From: an uncultured Alphaproteobacteria bacterium
GTDB lineage: Bacteria; Pseudomonadota; Alphaproteobacteria; RF32; CAG-239
Direction of reading: 5' to 3'
Assembly (NCBI GenBank): GCA_944393725.1
Contig: CALYBC010000027.1
Span: 1-57,484, forward strand
Length of the DNA: 57,484 nucleotides
Shown: one piece after another, positions 1 to 9,376 of the stretch
Numbering within the stretch: the first letter of the stretch is position 1
How the letters are laid out: each line of letters opens with the position of its first letter
Program-made: the position numbers and the translations under genes
Notes under the pieces: generated by a model
Told to the model about the DNA's origin: nothing
What the model saw: only the letters and a program-made list of their open reading frames with translations
Database searches by the model: none

Positions 1-576
1 GGAGATCATATTGCCGTAACCGGAAAATCGGGCGAAGGAAAAACAACCTTTTTGAATCTGTTTACCAATCAATTTCACGTTATGGGTGGAAGTATTAGTG
101 TTGATAATATTGATTACAAGGATTTGCCAGCGGCGTTTTTTGATGAACATATCACTTATATTTCACAAGATGTTGAGCTTTTTGATATGACTTTATACGA
201 TAATATTGTTATGGGAAAACGAGTCGCTCCGGAAAAACTGCAAAAGATTATTGACGGCTGTTGCCTAAATGAGTTGATAGAACAAATGAACGGCAATATT
301 CATACGGATATCGGCGAAAAAGGCGTTAAGGTATCGGCTGGAGAAAAGCAACGTATCTCTTTAGCACGAGGTCTTTTGCTTGACAGAGATATTTTGGTTT
401 TAGATGAGATTACCGCCAATCTTGACCCGATAACCACGCAAAATATTTGGAATTTTATTTTTACGGCTTACGGAGATAAAACCATTATTGCCGTATCACA
501 CGAAAAAGACTTGTTAAACCACATTACCCGTCGCTTAGAGTTCAAAAAAGGTGTTGGAAAGGAAGTTAACAGCTAG
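1..576 (+). CDS. ABC transporter ATP-binding domain, C-terminal part (5' end outside window)
   Basis: The reading frame is open from base 1, so the gene starts upstream of the window; about 191 residues are visible. They form most of an ABC ATPase domain: Walker A (GKSGEGKTT) at once, a Q-loop region (YISQDVELFD), a signature variant (VSAGEKQR in place of LSGGQ), Walker B (ILVLDEITANLD) and an H-loop (AVSHEKD). The spacing and the late signature resemble exporters of the MsbA/type I-secretion class, in which the ATPase is fused behind a membrane domain, but that part is not visible. The substrate cannot be told. A helper hairpin at 671-698 lies downstream. Confidence 0.88.
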   Translation, partial: GDHIAVTGKSGEGKTTFLNLFTNQFHVMGGSISVDNIDYKDLPAAFFDEHITYISQDVELFDMTLYDNIVMGKRVAPEKLQKIIDGCCLNELIEQMNGNIHTDIGEKGVKVSAGEKQRISLARGLLLDRDILVLDEITANLDPITTQNIWNFIFTAYGDKTIIAVSHEKDLLNHITRRLEFKKGVGKEVNS

Positions 577-670
577 CAGAGCTATATTCTTAATAAATTT
601 TTTTTAATTATGCGTTAAAAGTATTAGAGAAAAAATTATTCCCTTGCTTTATGAGGCAGATTTTAATAAA

Positions 671-698
671 AAAGGCTATCTGTTGTAGATAGCCTTTT
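671..698. terminator. Hairpin terminator between ABC gene and HAD remnant
   Basis: AAAGGCTATCT (671-681) pairs with AGATAGCCTTT (687-697) around a 5-base loop. Read on the minus strand it is followed by a T-rich run, so it best ends the leftward HAD-type remnant; it may also stop the ABC gene. Confidence 0.7.
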
Positions 699-716
699 AA
701 AATTTGAAAGAACCAG

Positions 717-923
717 TTAGATTCTCGCAACCATTTCCTCAAGCCAAGCCTCAAAACTAAATTGTCCCGCCATATATGGATTATAATTAAATTTTTTAAC
801 TCCGCCCTTATTTTTAAAATTTTCCTTATCAGATGTTTTAAGCCAAGCCCAATCATCAAGATAATCCAAAGTGTAAGGATATATAACCTGTCCGACATCC
901 CAAATACAATATTTTATGCTCAA
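717..923 (-). pseudogene. Truncated HAD-superfamily hydrolase (N-terminal fragment)
   Basis: The 68 residues start with KYCIWDVGQVIYPY, which fits the HAD motif I variant DxGxV seen in YihX-type HAD phosphatases, and continue with GGVKKFNYNPYMAG. The protein stops just after FEAWLEEMVARI, far short of the roughly 200 residues of a complete HAD hydrolase, and motifs II-IV are missing. The start would be TTG at 921-923 with GGAG 8 bases upstream. I read it as the remnant of a gene cut off at its 3' end; a functional short protein is unlikely. The assignment to HAD rests on the N-terminal motif only. Confidence 0.55.
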
Positions 924-1016
924 CCCAACAGCTCCGTTATCAGTTAAATATTATAGGTATTATATCAATTATGTTTGTTTGAGCAATAAGTTTTGTTGGA
1001 AAAATACTGGCTTTAC

Positions 1017-1048
1017 AAAAAATCCCCGAATTTACTCGGGGATTTTTT
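1017..1048. terminator. Bidirectional terminator downstream of recA
   Basis: AATCCCCGA (1021-1029) pairs with TCGGGGATT (1036-1044), flanked by an A run and a T run, so it works in both directions. It lies 17 bases beyond the recA stop codon. Confidence 0.85.
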
Positions 1049-1064
1049 GTTTTACTTGGAGCAA

Positions 1065-2093
1065 TTATTCATCATCAATCGCAGCATCGCCGCCAATCAT
1101 TTCCGAACTCAAATGTCCGGCATCAGCTTTGATTTTATTTTCAATCTCTTGTGCCAAGTCAGGATGTTCTTTCAAGAAAATTTTAGCATTTTCTCTACCC
1201 TGTCCGATTTTATCTCCGTTATAAGAGAACCAAGCACCTGACTTTTCAATTACATTAGCCTTAACTCCCAGGTCAATCAGCTCGCCGGTTTTTGAAATAC
1301 CTTCGCCATACATAATATCAAAGTCCACGACCTTAAACGGAGGAGCAACTTTGTTCTTAACGATTTTGACTCTGGTTTGCGAACCGATAATATCTTCTTT
1401 ATCTTTGATTTTTCCGATGCTTCTGATATCGATTCTAACCGAAGCATAAAACTTCAATGCATTACCGCCGGTAGTAGTTTCGGGATTGCCGAACATAACA
1501 CCGATTTTCATTCTGATTTGGTTAATAAAGATAACCAAAGTGTTTGAACGAGCGATTGTGGATGTAAGTTTACGCAAAGCTTGGCTCATTAAGCGAGCCT
1601 GCAATCCCATATGCGAATCTCCCATCTCGCCTTCCAATTCGGCTTTGGGAACCAAAGCAGCCACGGAGTCAACAACCAACACATCAATAGCACCCGAGCG
1701 GACTAAAGTATCGGCAATTTCCAAAGCCTGTTCTCCGGCATCGGGTTGAGAGATTAAAAGATTTTCCAAATCAACACCGATTTTCTTGGCATAAGAGGGG
1801 TCAAGGGCATGTTCGGCATCAATGAAAGCACAAGTACCTTTGTTTTTTTGAGCCTGAGCGATAACACTCAAAGCCAAAGTTGTTTTACCCGAGCTTTCGG
1901 GACCATATATTTCAACGATTCTTCCTCTGGGCAGTCCGCCGATTCCCAAGGCCATATCCAACCCCAGAGATCCGGTAGAAATACTTTCGATGTCGGCATG
2001 GGCATTATCTTGTCCCATTCTCATGATAGAACCTTTACCGAAAGCTTTTTCGATTTGGCTCAAGGCGGCATCAAGTGCTTTATCTTTATCCAT
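1065..2093 (-). CDS. recA: Recombinase RecA
   Basis: RecA coats single-stranded DNA, catalyses strand exchange in homologous recombination and triggers LexA self-cleavage in the SOS response. The 342-residue length is normal. Walker A (GPESSGKTT) lies near residues 64-72, followed by the DAEHALDP segment, Walker B region ([11 protein letters not shown]), the L2 loop ([19 protein letters not shown]) and an acidic C-terminal tail (GGDAAIDDE). The ATG at 2093 has GGAG about 7 bases upstream on its strand. An alphaproteobacterial-type LexA box lies about 50 bases upstream at 2143-2157, so SOS control is likely. The gene is followed by a strong bidirectional hairpin. Confidence 0.98.
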   Translation of the reverse strand: MDKDKALDAALSQIEKAFGKGSIMRMGQDNAHADIESISTGSLGLDMALGIGGLPRGRIVEIYGPESSGKTTLALSVIAQAQKNKGTCAFIDAEHALDPSYAKKIGVDLENLLISQPDAGEQALEIADTLVRSGAIDVLVVDSVAALVPKAELEGEMGDSHMGLQARLMSQALRKLTSTIARSNTLVIFINQIRMKIGVMFGNPETTTGGNALKFYASVRIDIRSIGKIKDKEDIIGSQTRVKIVKNKVAPPFKVVDFDIMYGEGISKTGELIDLGVKANVIEKSGAWFSYNGDKIGQGRENAKIFLKEHPDLAQEIENKIKADAGHLSSEMIGGDAAIDDE

Positions 2094-2142
2094 ATTTCAA
2101 CTCCGTCACAAATTTAAGTTTTGTATTAATTGTTTGCAGTAT

Positions 2143-2157
2143 GTTCTAAAATTGTTC
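2143..2157 (-). promoter_or_regulatory. LexA (SOS) box upstream of recA
   Basis: GTTC-TAAAATT-GTTC matches the direct-repeat LexA site GTTC-N7-GTTC known from Alphaproteobacteria. The motif as written reads on the plus strand (GAAC-N7-GAAC on the recA strand). It overlaps the stop codon of the upstream yihY-type gene and lies about 50 bases before recA, where its promoter must be. An equivalent site lies before the Y-family polymerase gene at 54966-54980, which supports the reading. Confidence 0.72.
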
Positions 2158-3078
2158 TTTTGGCAAGAACTTTTTTCGTCTGTTATTATTTTTTTTGTTA
2201 TAAAAATGGTTAGGCTTTGAATTGGGGATATTTTTTTGTAACAAATGCTCTTTATATTCGCCCAAAGCCGCCGTAATTGCCGCTCCGAAGATAACCACGG
2301 CCCAGTTTAAGTAGAGCCAAAGCAGCAACAACGGGATCGCGGCCATTGCTCCGTAAAGGGTGTGGTATATTACCGAAGAGGCGATAAAGTTACCGAACAA
2401 GCTTCGCATTAGGTGGATACCTGCCAAAGCAATCAAAGCTCCCCAAAAAGCATGCAGTAGCTTAACTTTTTTATTGGGAACCAGAATGTATACCAACATT
2501 AAGGTAAGCAGGGTAAACATTCCCGGCAGCCAAGACTGGAACAGGTAAGATATCCCGAACTCCTGCGGCACGAATTTTTCCAAGGTATAAAAATATCCCT
2601 TAAACGAAACACCGGCACCGTAAAGCAGAGGCCCCAAGGTTATTACAGTCCAATAAAGGGTAATTTTGGTTTTTATACTGCGAGGTTTATAGACTTTGAA
2701 AATGTAGTTAAAAGAGTTTTCAATGGTAGAGAGTAGCAAAATTGCGGTAAAGATGATACCAACCACACCTAAGGTTGTTAGTTTTGCGGTTGCCGAAACA
2801 AATTCGTTAAAATACTGATTAACCTCTTTTCCGATAGCCGGAACCACATTTTGAATCAAGGCATCTTGCAGTTGAGCTCTGATGTCATTAAAAACCGGAA
2901 AAGCCGAAAATATGGCCAATCCGATAGCAAATAACGGTACTATGGCAATTAGTGAGGTATAACTCAAAGAAGAAGCCACTCGCAAGATACTATCGGTCTG
3001 GATTCTTTGTATAACAAACTTAAAGAAATCTTGCAAGGTTAACGCTTTTGCCTTGATATAATCATAATTAAAATTCAT
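2146..3078 (-). CDS. YihY/BrkB family inner-membrane protein
   Basis: A polytopic membrane protein of about 310 residues from the YihY/virulence factor BrkB family (once miscalled RNase BN). Several long hydrophobic segments are visible, for example SLSYTSLIAIVPLFAIGLAIF, TTLGVVGIIFTAILLLSTIE and AAIPLLLLWLYLNWAVVIFGAA. The C-terminus is basic (NKKNNNRRKKF). I chose ATG 3076-3078 because AAGGAA lies 6 bases before it; an upstream GTG at 3093 lacks such a site. The biochemical role of the family is not settled. It lies upstream of recA on the same strand; the recA SOS box overlaps its stop codon. Confidence 0.88.
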   Translation of the reverse strand: MNFNYDYIKAKALTLQDFFKFVIQRIQTDSILRVASSLSYTSLIAIVPLFAIGLAIFSAFPVFNDIRAQLQDALIQNVVPAIGKEVNQYFNEFVSATAKLTTLGVVGIIFTAILLLSTIENSFNYIFKVYKPRSIKTKITLYWTVITLGPLLYGAGVSFKGYFYTLEKFVPQEFGISYLFQSWLPGMFTLLTLMLVYILVPNKKVKLLHAFWGALIALAGIHLMRSLFGNFIASSVIYHTLYGAMAAIPLLLLWLYLNWAVVIFGAAITAALGEYKEHLLQKNIPNSKPNHFYNKKNNNRRKKFLPKEQF

Positions 3079-3211
3079 ACTTTTCCTTATCACACAAAAA
3101 AGATGTTTACAATTTAAGACAGATTTTATAGAAACTTAACCTATATTGCAATAGGATAAAACTCTATTGTGTATTGTGTGTTGTGTAATAAATAGAAGGA
3201 CTATAGATATA

Positions 3212-4039
3212 ATGGCCAAATTACTTATGGAAGGCAAGCGCGGCCTGATAATGGGGCTTGCCAATGATAAATCGATTGCTTGGGGTATAGCTCAGGCATT
3301 GAACGAGCAAGGAGCTCAGCTGGCAATTTCGTACCAAAACGAAGCTTTGGAAAAAAGAGTGCAACCCTTAGCCGCCCAGCTTGATAAAGAGCCTTTATTG
3401 ATAAAATGTGATGTCTCCGACAGCGAAAGTATGGTTTCATGTTTTAAGGAACTGGAAGCCAAATGGGGTAAGATAGATTTCTTGGTTCATGCCATTGCTT
3501 TTTCAGACAGAAACCAGTTGCGTGGTCGCACCATAGATACCACCAAAGATAACTTCAAAATGACCATGGAAATATCTTGCTATTCATTTTTGGAGGCTTG
3601 CAAATATGCATCTCCGCTCATGAATGAAGGTGGTGCGATAGTTACATTGACCTACATGGGTTCGGAAAGGGTGTTGCCCAACTACAATATTATGGGTGTG
3701 GCCAAAGCCGCATTAGAGGCTTCGGTTCGCTATGCAGCCATGGACATGGGCGAACAGGGCGTGAGAGTAAATGCCGTTTCTGCCGGCCCGATTAAGACTT
3801 TAGCAGCATCGGGTATCGGAGATTTTCGCAAAATGTTGCACTGGAATGCGCTTAACTCGGCTCTTGAACGCAACATAACTCCCGAAGAAGTCGGTATGGT
3901 TGTAACCGGTTTGTTGTCAGACTGCGGAGCCGGTGTAACCGGAGAGGTTATCCATGTTGACTGCGGCTACCACATTCAAGGCATGTTAAGAATGAAAAAC
4001 ATCAAAGAAGATGTTGAGGTCTTAACCGAGGGAATGTAG
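3212..4039 (+). CDS. fabI: Enoyl-[acyl-carrier-protein] reductase FabI
   Basis: FabI reduces trans-2-enoyl-ACP to acyl-ACP with NADH, the last step of each cycle of type II fatty acid synthesis. The product from this start has 275 residues. Near residues 148-165 the segment TYMGSERVLPNYNIMGVAK carries the two conserved tyrosines and the catalytic lysine (about Y148, Y158 and K165). The N-terminal GLANDKSIAWGIA is the FabI-type cofactor loop. ATG 3212 is preferred since AGAAGGA lies 11 bases upstream and the product then starts like FabI (MAKLLMEGKRGLIMGL). It is divergent from the yihY-type gene and ends at a hairpin terminator. Confidence 0.97.
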   Translation: MAKLLMEGKRGLIMGLANDKSIAWGIAQALNEQGAQLAISYQNEALEKRVQPLAAQLDKEPLLIKCDVSDSESMVSCFKELEAKWGKIDFLVHAIAFSDRNQLRGRTIDTTKDNFKMTMEISCYSFLEACKYASPLMNEGGAIVTLTYMGSERVLPNYNIMGVAKAALEASVRYAAMDMGEQGVRVNAVSAGPIKTLAASGIGDFRKMLHWNALNSALERNITPEEVGMVVTGLLSDCGAGVTGEVIHVDCGYHIQGMLRMKNIKEDVEVLTEGM

Positions 4040-4057
4040 TCTGATTTTAGCCTTTAT

Positions 4058-4089
4058 AAAAAAGCCTCGATTAAAATCGGGGCTTTTTT
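4058..4089 (+). terminator. Terminator after fabI
   Basis: An A run, GCCTCGAT, a short loop, ATCGGGGC and a T run form a stem of the rho-independent type 18 bases after the fabI stop codon. It looks symmetrical. Confidence 0.85.
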
Positions 4090-4171
4090 GAAATTAAGTA
4101 TTGATTCAAAAGCTAAAATCGTGATAAATAACAAAAGTTATTGTTTATGAAATAGGATACGGGGATAAAAA

Positions 4172-4459
4172 ATGTCCATAGATGCCAATACGGTCAAAAA
4201 AATAGCATTTTTATCGCATCTCAAGATTGAAGACGATAAAGTTGCGGCCACACAAGAAGAGTTTAACAAAATATTGCAGTGGGTCGACCAATTAAAAGAA
4301 GTTGATACCGATAATGTCGAACCGCTGGTCTCGGTCAACAACGAGCATTTAAGACTAAGACAAGATGAAGTAACCGAGGGCAATCAAGCCGAGGCGGTTT
4401 TGGCCAATGCTCCGGTCAAAGAATACGGCTATTTTGTAGTGCCGAAAGTTGTTGAGTAA
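4172..4459 (+). CDS. gatC: Asp/Glu-tRNA amidotransferase subunit C
   Basis: The small subunit of the GatCAB enzyme, which converts Glu-tRNA(Gln) and Asp-tRNA(Asn) to Gln-tRNA and Asn-tRNA. The 95 residues are typical: [19 protein letters not shown] at the N-terminus, [21 protein letters not shown] in the middle, and LRQDEVTEG near the end. GatC acts as a clamp between A and B. It is the first gene of a gatC-gatA-gatB operon with gaps of 14 and 3 bases. Confidence 0.96.
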   Translation: MSIDANTVKKIAFLSHLKIEDDKVAATQEEFNKILQWVDQLKEVDTDNVEPLVSVNNEHLRLRQDEVTEGNQAEAVLANAPVKEYGYFVVPKVVE

Positions 4460-4473
4460 ATATTGGGATAACG

Positions 4474-5931
4474 ATGATGACAGAATTAACCAAATTAACC
4501 ATAGCAGAAGCCTCTGCCGGACTGAAGAAAAAAGAATTTACTGCGGTAGAGTTGACCGAAGCTTACATTGCCAATATGGACAAGTACAGAAACTTAAATG
4601 CCTATGTTTGCGAAACTCCAGATAAGGCAATAGCACAAGCCAAAATCAGTCAGGAAAAAATAAATTCCGGACAAGGCGGCGACTTGGAAGGTATTCCTTT
4701 GGGAATTAAAGATTTGTTCTGCACCAAAGGCATTGCCACCACCGCTTGTTCCAACATCTTAAAGGGATTTGTTCCGCCATATGAGTCAACCGTCACCGCC
4801 AATTTGTTGCAAGCCGGAGCTAATTTTTTAGGCAAACTTAATTTAGATGAATTCGCCATGGGCGGCAGTAACGAAACTTCGGCATTTGGTCCGGTGATTA
4901 ACCCGTGGAGCAAAGATATTCCGCTTGTTCCCGGAGGTTCTTCCGGAGGTTCGGCAGCAGCCGTCGCTGCCAATATGTGTGCCGCAGCTACCGGTACCGA
5001 TACCGGCGGCTCGATTCGTCAGCCGGCAGCTTTTTGCGGCGTTACCGGAATTAAGCCGACTTATGGTCGTTGTTCTCGCTATGGTATTATAGCTTTTGCT
5101 TCATCTTTGGATCAGGCAGGTCCTATTGCCAAAGATGTAACCGATTGTGCTATCATGCTCAAGGCTATGGCCGGATTTGATAACAAAGATTCTACTTCTT
5201 CACAACAACCGGTCCCCGATTTTTGCCAAGTTTTGGGTGGCGATATAAAAGGTATGCGTATTGGTATTCCCAAAGAATATCGGGTTGACGGATTAAATCC
5301 CGAAATTGCTTCTTACTGGGATAAAGCTGCCGCCATGTTGAAAGATAAGGGAGCCGAGATTGTTGAAATAGCCTTGCCTCATACCAAATATGCCTTGGCG
5401 GTATATTATATCATCGCACCGGCGGAGGCTTCAAGCAACCTTGCTCGTTATGATGGCTTGCGTTACGGCAACCGAGTTGATGGCGACCACATCGATGATA
5501 TGTACACCAACTCTCGCACGGCAGGTTTTGGCAAAGAAGTAAAACGCCGCATTATGATAGGCACCTATGTTTTGTCTGCCGGCTATTACGATGCTTATTA
5601 TCTCAAAGCACAAAAAGTTCGTCGCCTAATCCGAGATGATTTTATCAAAGCCTTTGAAAAATGTGATGTTATACTAACTCCGACTGCACCTTCGGCAGCT
5701 TTTGCCATTGGCGATGAGAGTATGCAAAAAGACCCTATAACCATGTGGCTCAATGACATATTTACCGTTTCGGTATCTTTAGCCGGTCTTCCGGCCATGA
5801 GTTTGCCGATAGGATTAAATTGCGATGGGTTGCCCTTGGGTATGCAGATTATCGGTAAATCTTTTGACGAAGAAAATGTATTTAAGGCTGGTTATTGCTT
5901 GGAGCAGCAAGCCGGATTTAAGAGGAAATAA
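4474..5931 (+). CDS. gatA: Asp/Glu-tRNA amidotransferase subunit A
   Basis: The amidase subunit of GatCAB; it hydrolyses glutamine to supply ammonia through a tunnel to GatB. The 485-residue length is standard. The Ser-cisSer-Lys triad of the amidase signature family is visible: K79 in [11 protein letters not shown]156 in [12 protein letters not shown] and S180 in [11 protein letters not shown]. The start MMTEL offers two adjacent ATG codons. It sits between gatC and gatB in one operon. Confidence 0.97.
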   Translation: MMTELTKLTIAEASAGLKKKEFTAVELTEAYIANMDKYRNLNAYVCETPDKAIAQAKISQEKINSGQGGDLEGIPLGIKDLFCTKGIATTACSNILKGFVPPYESTVTANLLQAGANFLGKLNLDEFAMGGSNETSAFGPVINPWSKDIPLVPGGSSGGSAAAVAANMCAAATGTDTGGSIRQPAAFCGVTGIKPTYGRCSRYGIIAFASSLDQAGPIAKDVTDCAIMLKAMAGFDNKDSTSSQQPVPDFCQVLGGDIKGMRIGIPKEYRVDGLNPEIASYWDKAAAMLKDKGAEIVEIALPHTKYALAVYYIIAPAEASSNLARYDGLRYGNRVDGDHIDDMYTNSRTAGFGKEVKRRIMIGTYVLSAGYYDAYYLKAQKVRRLIRDDFIKAFEKCDVILTPTAPSAAFAIGDESMQKDPITMWLNDIFTVSVSLAGLPAMSLPIGLNCDGLPLGMQIIGKSFDEENVFKAGYCLEQQAGFKRK

Positions 5932-5934
5932 GAC

Positions 5935-7392
5935 ATGAGCGGAATGATAATACAAGGTAAAACCGGTGATTGGGAAGTTATCTGCGGATTGGAGATACAC
6001 TGCCAGATTTTATCTAAATCCAAGATTTTTTCCGGAGCTTCCACCCACTACGGTTCCGAGGTAAATGAGAATGTTTCGTTTATCGATGCCGGTATGCCGG
6101 GGATGTTGCCTACCTTAAATGAAGAGTGTGTTCGTCAAGCCGTTAAGACCGGCTTGGGCTTAAATGCCAAGATTAACAATTATTCGGCTTTTGCTCGCAA
6201 GAACTATTTTTATGCCGACTTACCGCAAGGCTATCAGATTACCCAATTCCAGTACCCGATAGTCGGAGAGGGCTTTGTCAAAATTGAGTTGGAAAACGGC
6301 GAAACCAAAGACATTGGTATCGAAAGGTTGCACATTGAGCAAGATGCCGGAAAATCGATTCACGATATTTCTCCGACCAAAAGTTTTATTGATTTGAATC
6401 GCGCCGGCGTCGGCTTGATGGAAATTGTAACCAAGCCCGATTTTCGTTCACCCGAGGAGGCCGGTGCCTTTTTACGCAAACTTCGTTCTATTGTCAGATA
6501 CTTAGGAACTTGCGACGGTAATATGGATGAAGGTTCGATGCGTTGCGATATCAATGTCTCGGTCAGAAAAGTCGGGGAAGATGGCTTTAGAACCAGAAAC
6601 GAGATGAAAAATGTTAACTCGGTTAAGTTTGTAATGCAGGCCATTGAATCCGAGGCTCGCCGTCATGTCGAGGTATATGAAAGCGGTGGTCAGATAGAGC
6701 AAGAAACCAGACAGTTTAATCCAACAACTTGCACTACCAAGGCCATGCGTAAAAAAGAGTATGCTCACGATTATCGTTATTTTCCTGAGCCGGACTTACC
6801 TCCATTGGTTTTGAGCGACGAATATATCAATAATATAAAAAATGATATGGTTGAGTTGCCCGATGCCAAAAAAGAAAGATTTGTCAAAGAGCTCGGCTTA
6901 ACCCCATATGATGCCTCGGTTATCTGCGAAAATAAAGAAGTTTCCGAGTTTTTCGAAAAAGCAGCTTCCGGCCACGATGCCAAAAAGGTTGCCAACTGGT
7001 TGATGGGTGATTTCTTTGCCATGCTCAACGAAAAGAAAATTACCTTGGCGGAATCTCCGATTTCGGCCGAAAATTTAGGTGCTTTGGTTGAGTTGGTTTC
7101 TAAAAATGTCATTAGCGGTAAAACTGCCAAAGATGTATTTGCCATAATGGCCGCAACCGGCGATGCTCCTGAGAAGATTGTTGAAGAAAGGGGGCTGAAA
7201 CAAGTTACCGATGTCGGTATGATAGAAAAAGTTGTCGATGAAATATTAGCCAATAATCAGGCTAATGTCGAGGCCTATAAAGCCGGCAAGACAAATCTTA
7301 TCGGTTGGTTTGTCGGACAGGTTATGAAAGCCTCGCAAGGCAAAGCCAATCCGGAAGTTGTTAACAAGCTTCTCAAACAAAAATTAGGCTAA
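5935..7392 (+). CDS. gatB: Asp/Glu-tRNA amidotransferase subunit B
   Basis: The kinase/transamidase subunit of GatCAB; it phosphorylates the misacylated tRNA and amidates it. Of 485 residues, the N-terminal two thirds are the GatB cradle ([58 protein letters not shown]). The C-terminal part is the helical and YqeY-like tail that grips the tRNA ([20 protein letters not shown]). It starts 3 bases after the gatA stop, with AGAGGAAA in the gatA end as ribosome binding site. A GC-rich terminator follows. Confidence 0.97.
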   Translation: MSGMIIQGKTGDWEVICGLEIHCQILSKSKIFSGASTHYGSEVNENVSFIDAGMPGMLPTLNEECVRQAVKTGLGLNAKINNYSAFARKNYFYADLPQGYQITQFQYPIVGEGFVKIELENGETKDIGIERLHIEQDAGKSIHDISPTKSFIDLNRAGVGLMEIVTKPDFRSPEEAGAFLRKLRSIVRYLGTCDGNMDEGSMRCDINVSVRKVGEDGFRTRNEMKNVNSVKFVMQAIESEARRHVEVYESGGQIEQETRQFNPTTCTTKAMRKKEYAHDYRYFPEPDLPPLVLSDEYINNIKNDMVELPDAKKERFVKELGLTPYDASVICENKEVSEFFEKAASGHDAKKVANWLMGDFFAMLNEKKITLAESPISAENLGALVELVSKNVISGKTAKDVFAIMAATGDAPEKIVEERGLKQVTDVGMIEKVVDEILANNQANVEAYKAGKTNLIGWFVGQVMKASQGKANPEVVNKLLKQKLG

Positions 7393-7411
7393 CCTAACGG
7401 TAAAAAACGCC

Positions 7412-7448
7412 TCCCGCCGCAGTAAAATCAAGCTGCGGCGGGATTTTT
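7412..7448 (+). terminator. Terminator after gatB
   Basis: TCCCGCCGCAG (7412-7422) pairs perfectly with CTGCGGCGGGA (7433-7443) and is followed by a run of T. Confidence 0.9.
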
Positions 7449-7547
7449 GATGTTGTTGTAACAATCAGAAAATTTTTGTGTTTTGCTATTGATTTTAAGA
7501 TTGGATAAATTGCAAACAGAACAAATTTTTTAAGAAGGTAATAATTA

Positions 7548-8345
7548 ATGTCTAAGATTCATGCTACGGCAGTTATAGAAGAAGGCGCTCAAATTTCTGA
7601 CAGTGCGGAGATTGGGCCGTTTTGTTGGATCAGCTCACAAGCTAAAATTGGTAATAATGTAAGATTATTGGGAAGAGTAACCGTTTACGGTGATACCACC
7701 ATCGGTGACGGCACGGTTGTTTTCCCCGGTGCTTGCTTGGGTACCGGTCCGCAAGATCATGGTAATGAGTTTGTTGAAGGTGCAAAAGTCATTATCGGCA
7801 AAAATAATGTCATCAGAGAAAATGTCACCATTCATGCCGGCACTCCGAAAGAGCATAAAACCACGGTTGTCGGAGATGATTGTATGCTAATGGTAAATTC
7901 GCATGTTGCTCACGACTGTGTTGTCGGTAACGGCGTTATTATGACCAACAACGCGGTTATTGGCGGCCATGTTCGTTTGGGTGACGGAGTTATTTTGGGC
8001 GGTAATGCGGCAGTTCACCAGTTTTGCCGTATTGGTCGCAAAGCCATGATCGGCGGCTTATCAGGCGTTGACCGCGATGTTATTCCGTATGGTATCGTAA
8101 CCGGTGACAGAGGCAAATTAAGAGGCTTAAACCGTGTTGGCATGATGCGTGGCGGTATGGATGAAAAAACGATTAAATCGGTAACTCACGCCTTTATGTA
8201 CATCTTTAAGAGTACCGAAGATACTTTTGATGTCAGAATTGAAAAGGCCAAAGAAAAATACAAAGACAACCCGTTGGTTATGGAACAACTGGAATTTATT
8301 TTTGATGGTTTGGCCGGTCGTCGTAAAGTTATGATGGCCGATTAA
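7548..8345 (+). CDS. lpxA: UDP-N-acetylglucosamine acyltransferase LpxA
   Basis: The first enzyme of lipid A synthesis: it moves a 3-hydroxyacyl chain from ACP to the 3-OH of UDP-GlcNAc in the cytoplasm. The 265 residues start with MSKIHATAVIEEGAQI and run through left-handed beta-helix hexapeptide repeats (IGNNVRLLGRVTVYGDTTIG). The catalytic histidine fits SHVAHDCVVGNGV, and a second signature is VHQFCRIGRKAMIGGLSGV. The C-terminal helical part is normal. AGAAGGTAAT precedes the ATG. LpxD and FabZ, often its neighbours, are not in front of it here; lpxI and lpxB follow after a 176-base gap that holds a long hairpin. Confidence 0.97.
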   Translation: MSKIHATAVIEEGAQISDSAEIGPFCWISSQAKIGNNVRLLGRVTVYGDTTIGDGTVVFPGACLGTGPQDHGNEFVEGAKVIIGKNNVIRENVTIHAGTPKEHKTTVVGDDCMLMVNSHVAHDCVVGNGVIMTNNAVIGGHVRLGDGVILGGNAAVHQFCRIGRKAMIGGLSGVDRDVIPYGIVTGDRGKLRGLNRVGMMRGGMDEKTIKSVTHAFMYIFKSTEDTFDVRIEKAKEKYKDNPLVMEQLEFIFDGLAGRRKVMMAD

Positions 8346-8384
8346 TGAGGGTTAATTGATTTGACTAATGTTAAATCAATTTTT

Positions 8385-8499
8385 ACAAAACCTGATATAT
8401 GATATTGCATATTGAAAATAAAACGGTCGCCGACTAACTTTTTAGAAGCAAAGGCCGCTGTTTTGAAAAGATACGCAATCTTCAGATATCAGGTTTTGT
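8385..8499. ncRNA. Long imperfect hairpin between lpxA and lpxI, possible structured RNA or palindromic mobile repeat
   Basis: ACAAAACCTGATAT (8385-8398) pairs perfectly with ATATCAGGTTTTGT (8486-8499). Further inward TGA pairs with TCA, and ATTGC with GCAAT. Near the tip AAAACGGTCGCC (8420-8431) pairs with GGCCGCTGTTTT (8453-8464), with one mismatch and two G-T pairs, leaving a 21-base loop. A T run follows on the plus strand at 8498-8504, and another lies outside the left arm, so it could also end transcription in either direction. It may be an attenuator between lpxA and lpxI, a small RNA with its own terminator, or a palindromic repeat. No known family was recognised. Confidence 0.5.
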
Positions 8500-8521
8500 T
8501 TTTTATGAAAGTAAGATAACA

Positions 8522-9376
8522 ATGACACATCCTCAACGCAAATTGGGAATTATCGCCGGAGGCGGTCAAATACCGGCATTACTGGTAGAAAAATGCAAGG
8601 AAAAGGGTACAGAGTTTGTTGTCTTGGCAATAGAGGGGAATGCCGACAAGTCATACTTTGGTGAAGAATGTAAATTTCCGTGCCGATGGATTCGCATTGG
8701 GCAGGCAGGCACAGGGTTTAAATATTTTTCCGATGAAAAAGTTAAAGATGTTGTAATGATAGGCACCATAAGAAGACCGAGCTTTTTCGATTTGGTACCC
8801 GATTTGAGAACGGCGGCATTTTTTGCCAAGGTCGGAGCCAAAGCATTGGGCGATGACGGAATTTTGCGGGCTTTGGTCAAAGAAATCGAAGCCGACGGCA
8901 TGCAGGTTAAAGGGATACATGAGGTTATGCCCGATATTTTGGTCAAAGAGGGAGTTTTAACCAAACACAAACCGTCAGAGAGAGATATTGCTGACATAAA
9001 AAGAGGTATTGAAGCGGCTTTGGCCTTAGGTAAGTTGGATATAGGTCAAGCGGTTATTGTACAGCAAGGACTTGTTTTGGGTGTTGAGGGAATAGAAGGG
9101 ACCGACGAACTTATTCGCCGCTGTAAGGACTATCGTCGCAAAGGCGGTGGCGGGGTTTTGGTCAAACTTCGCAAGCCCGAGCAAGATATGCGAATAGATT
9201 TGCCCACTATCGGACCTCGTTCGGTTGAAAGAGCCCACGACAGCGGCTTGGAGGGGATAGTGGTACATGCCGGTAACGGATTAATGGTTGAAGAGAAAGA
9301 AACTATAGCTTTGGCCGATAAATACAAAATGTTTATCATAGGGGTACATCCTGATGAATACATTAAAGAAAATTAA
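8522..9376 (+). CDS. lpxI: UDP-2,3-diacylglucosamine pyrophosphatase LpxI
   Basis: LpxI (formerly DUF1009) hydrolyses UDP-2,3-diacylglucosamine to lipid X and UMP. It replaces LpxH in most Alphaproteobacteria, where it typically lies between lpxA and lpxB, as here. The 284 residues begin with LGIIAGGGQIPALLVEKCKEKG (Rossmann-like) and contain the family segments GTIRRPSFFDLVPDLRT and KLRKPEQDMRIDLPTIGP near the C-terminus. It is translated from ATG 8522 after AAGTAAGATAAC. Its end overlaps the lpxB start by 23 bases, which suggests coupled translation. Confidence 0.95.
   Translation: MTHPQRKLGIIAGGGQIPALLVEKCKEKGTEFVVLAIEGNADKSYFGEECKFPCRWIRIGQAGTGFKYFSDEKVKDVVMIGTIRRPSFFDLVPDLRTAAFFAKVGAKALGDDGILRALVKEIEADGMQVKGIHEVMPDILVKEGVLTKHKPSERDIADIKRGIEAALALGKLDIGQAVIVQQGLVLGVEGIEGTDELIRRCKDYRRKGGGGVLVKLRKPEQDMRIDLPTIGPRSVERAHDSGLEGIVVHAGNGLMVEEKETIALADKYKMFIIGVHPDEYIKEN

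Noticed and set aside
1..576. ABC ATPase as the exporter of the glycan
   Set aside because: It lies more than 22 kb from the operon and has the exporter-type signature of fused half-transporters; there is no link.
608..898. 96-residue minus-strand open frame
   Set aside because: It overlaps the HAD-type fragment in another frame and runs through the terminator; its composition (many Ile/Leu/Lys, no motif) suits chance in AT-rich DNA.
2360..2548. Plus-strand open frame inside the yihY-type gene
   Set aside because: No ribosome binding site; the opposite strand encodes a clear membrane protein.
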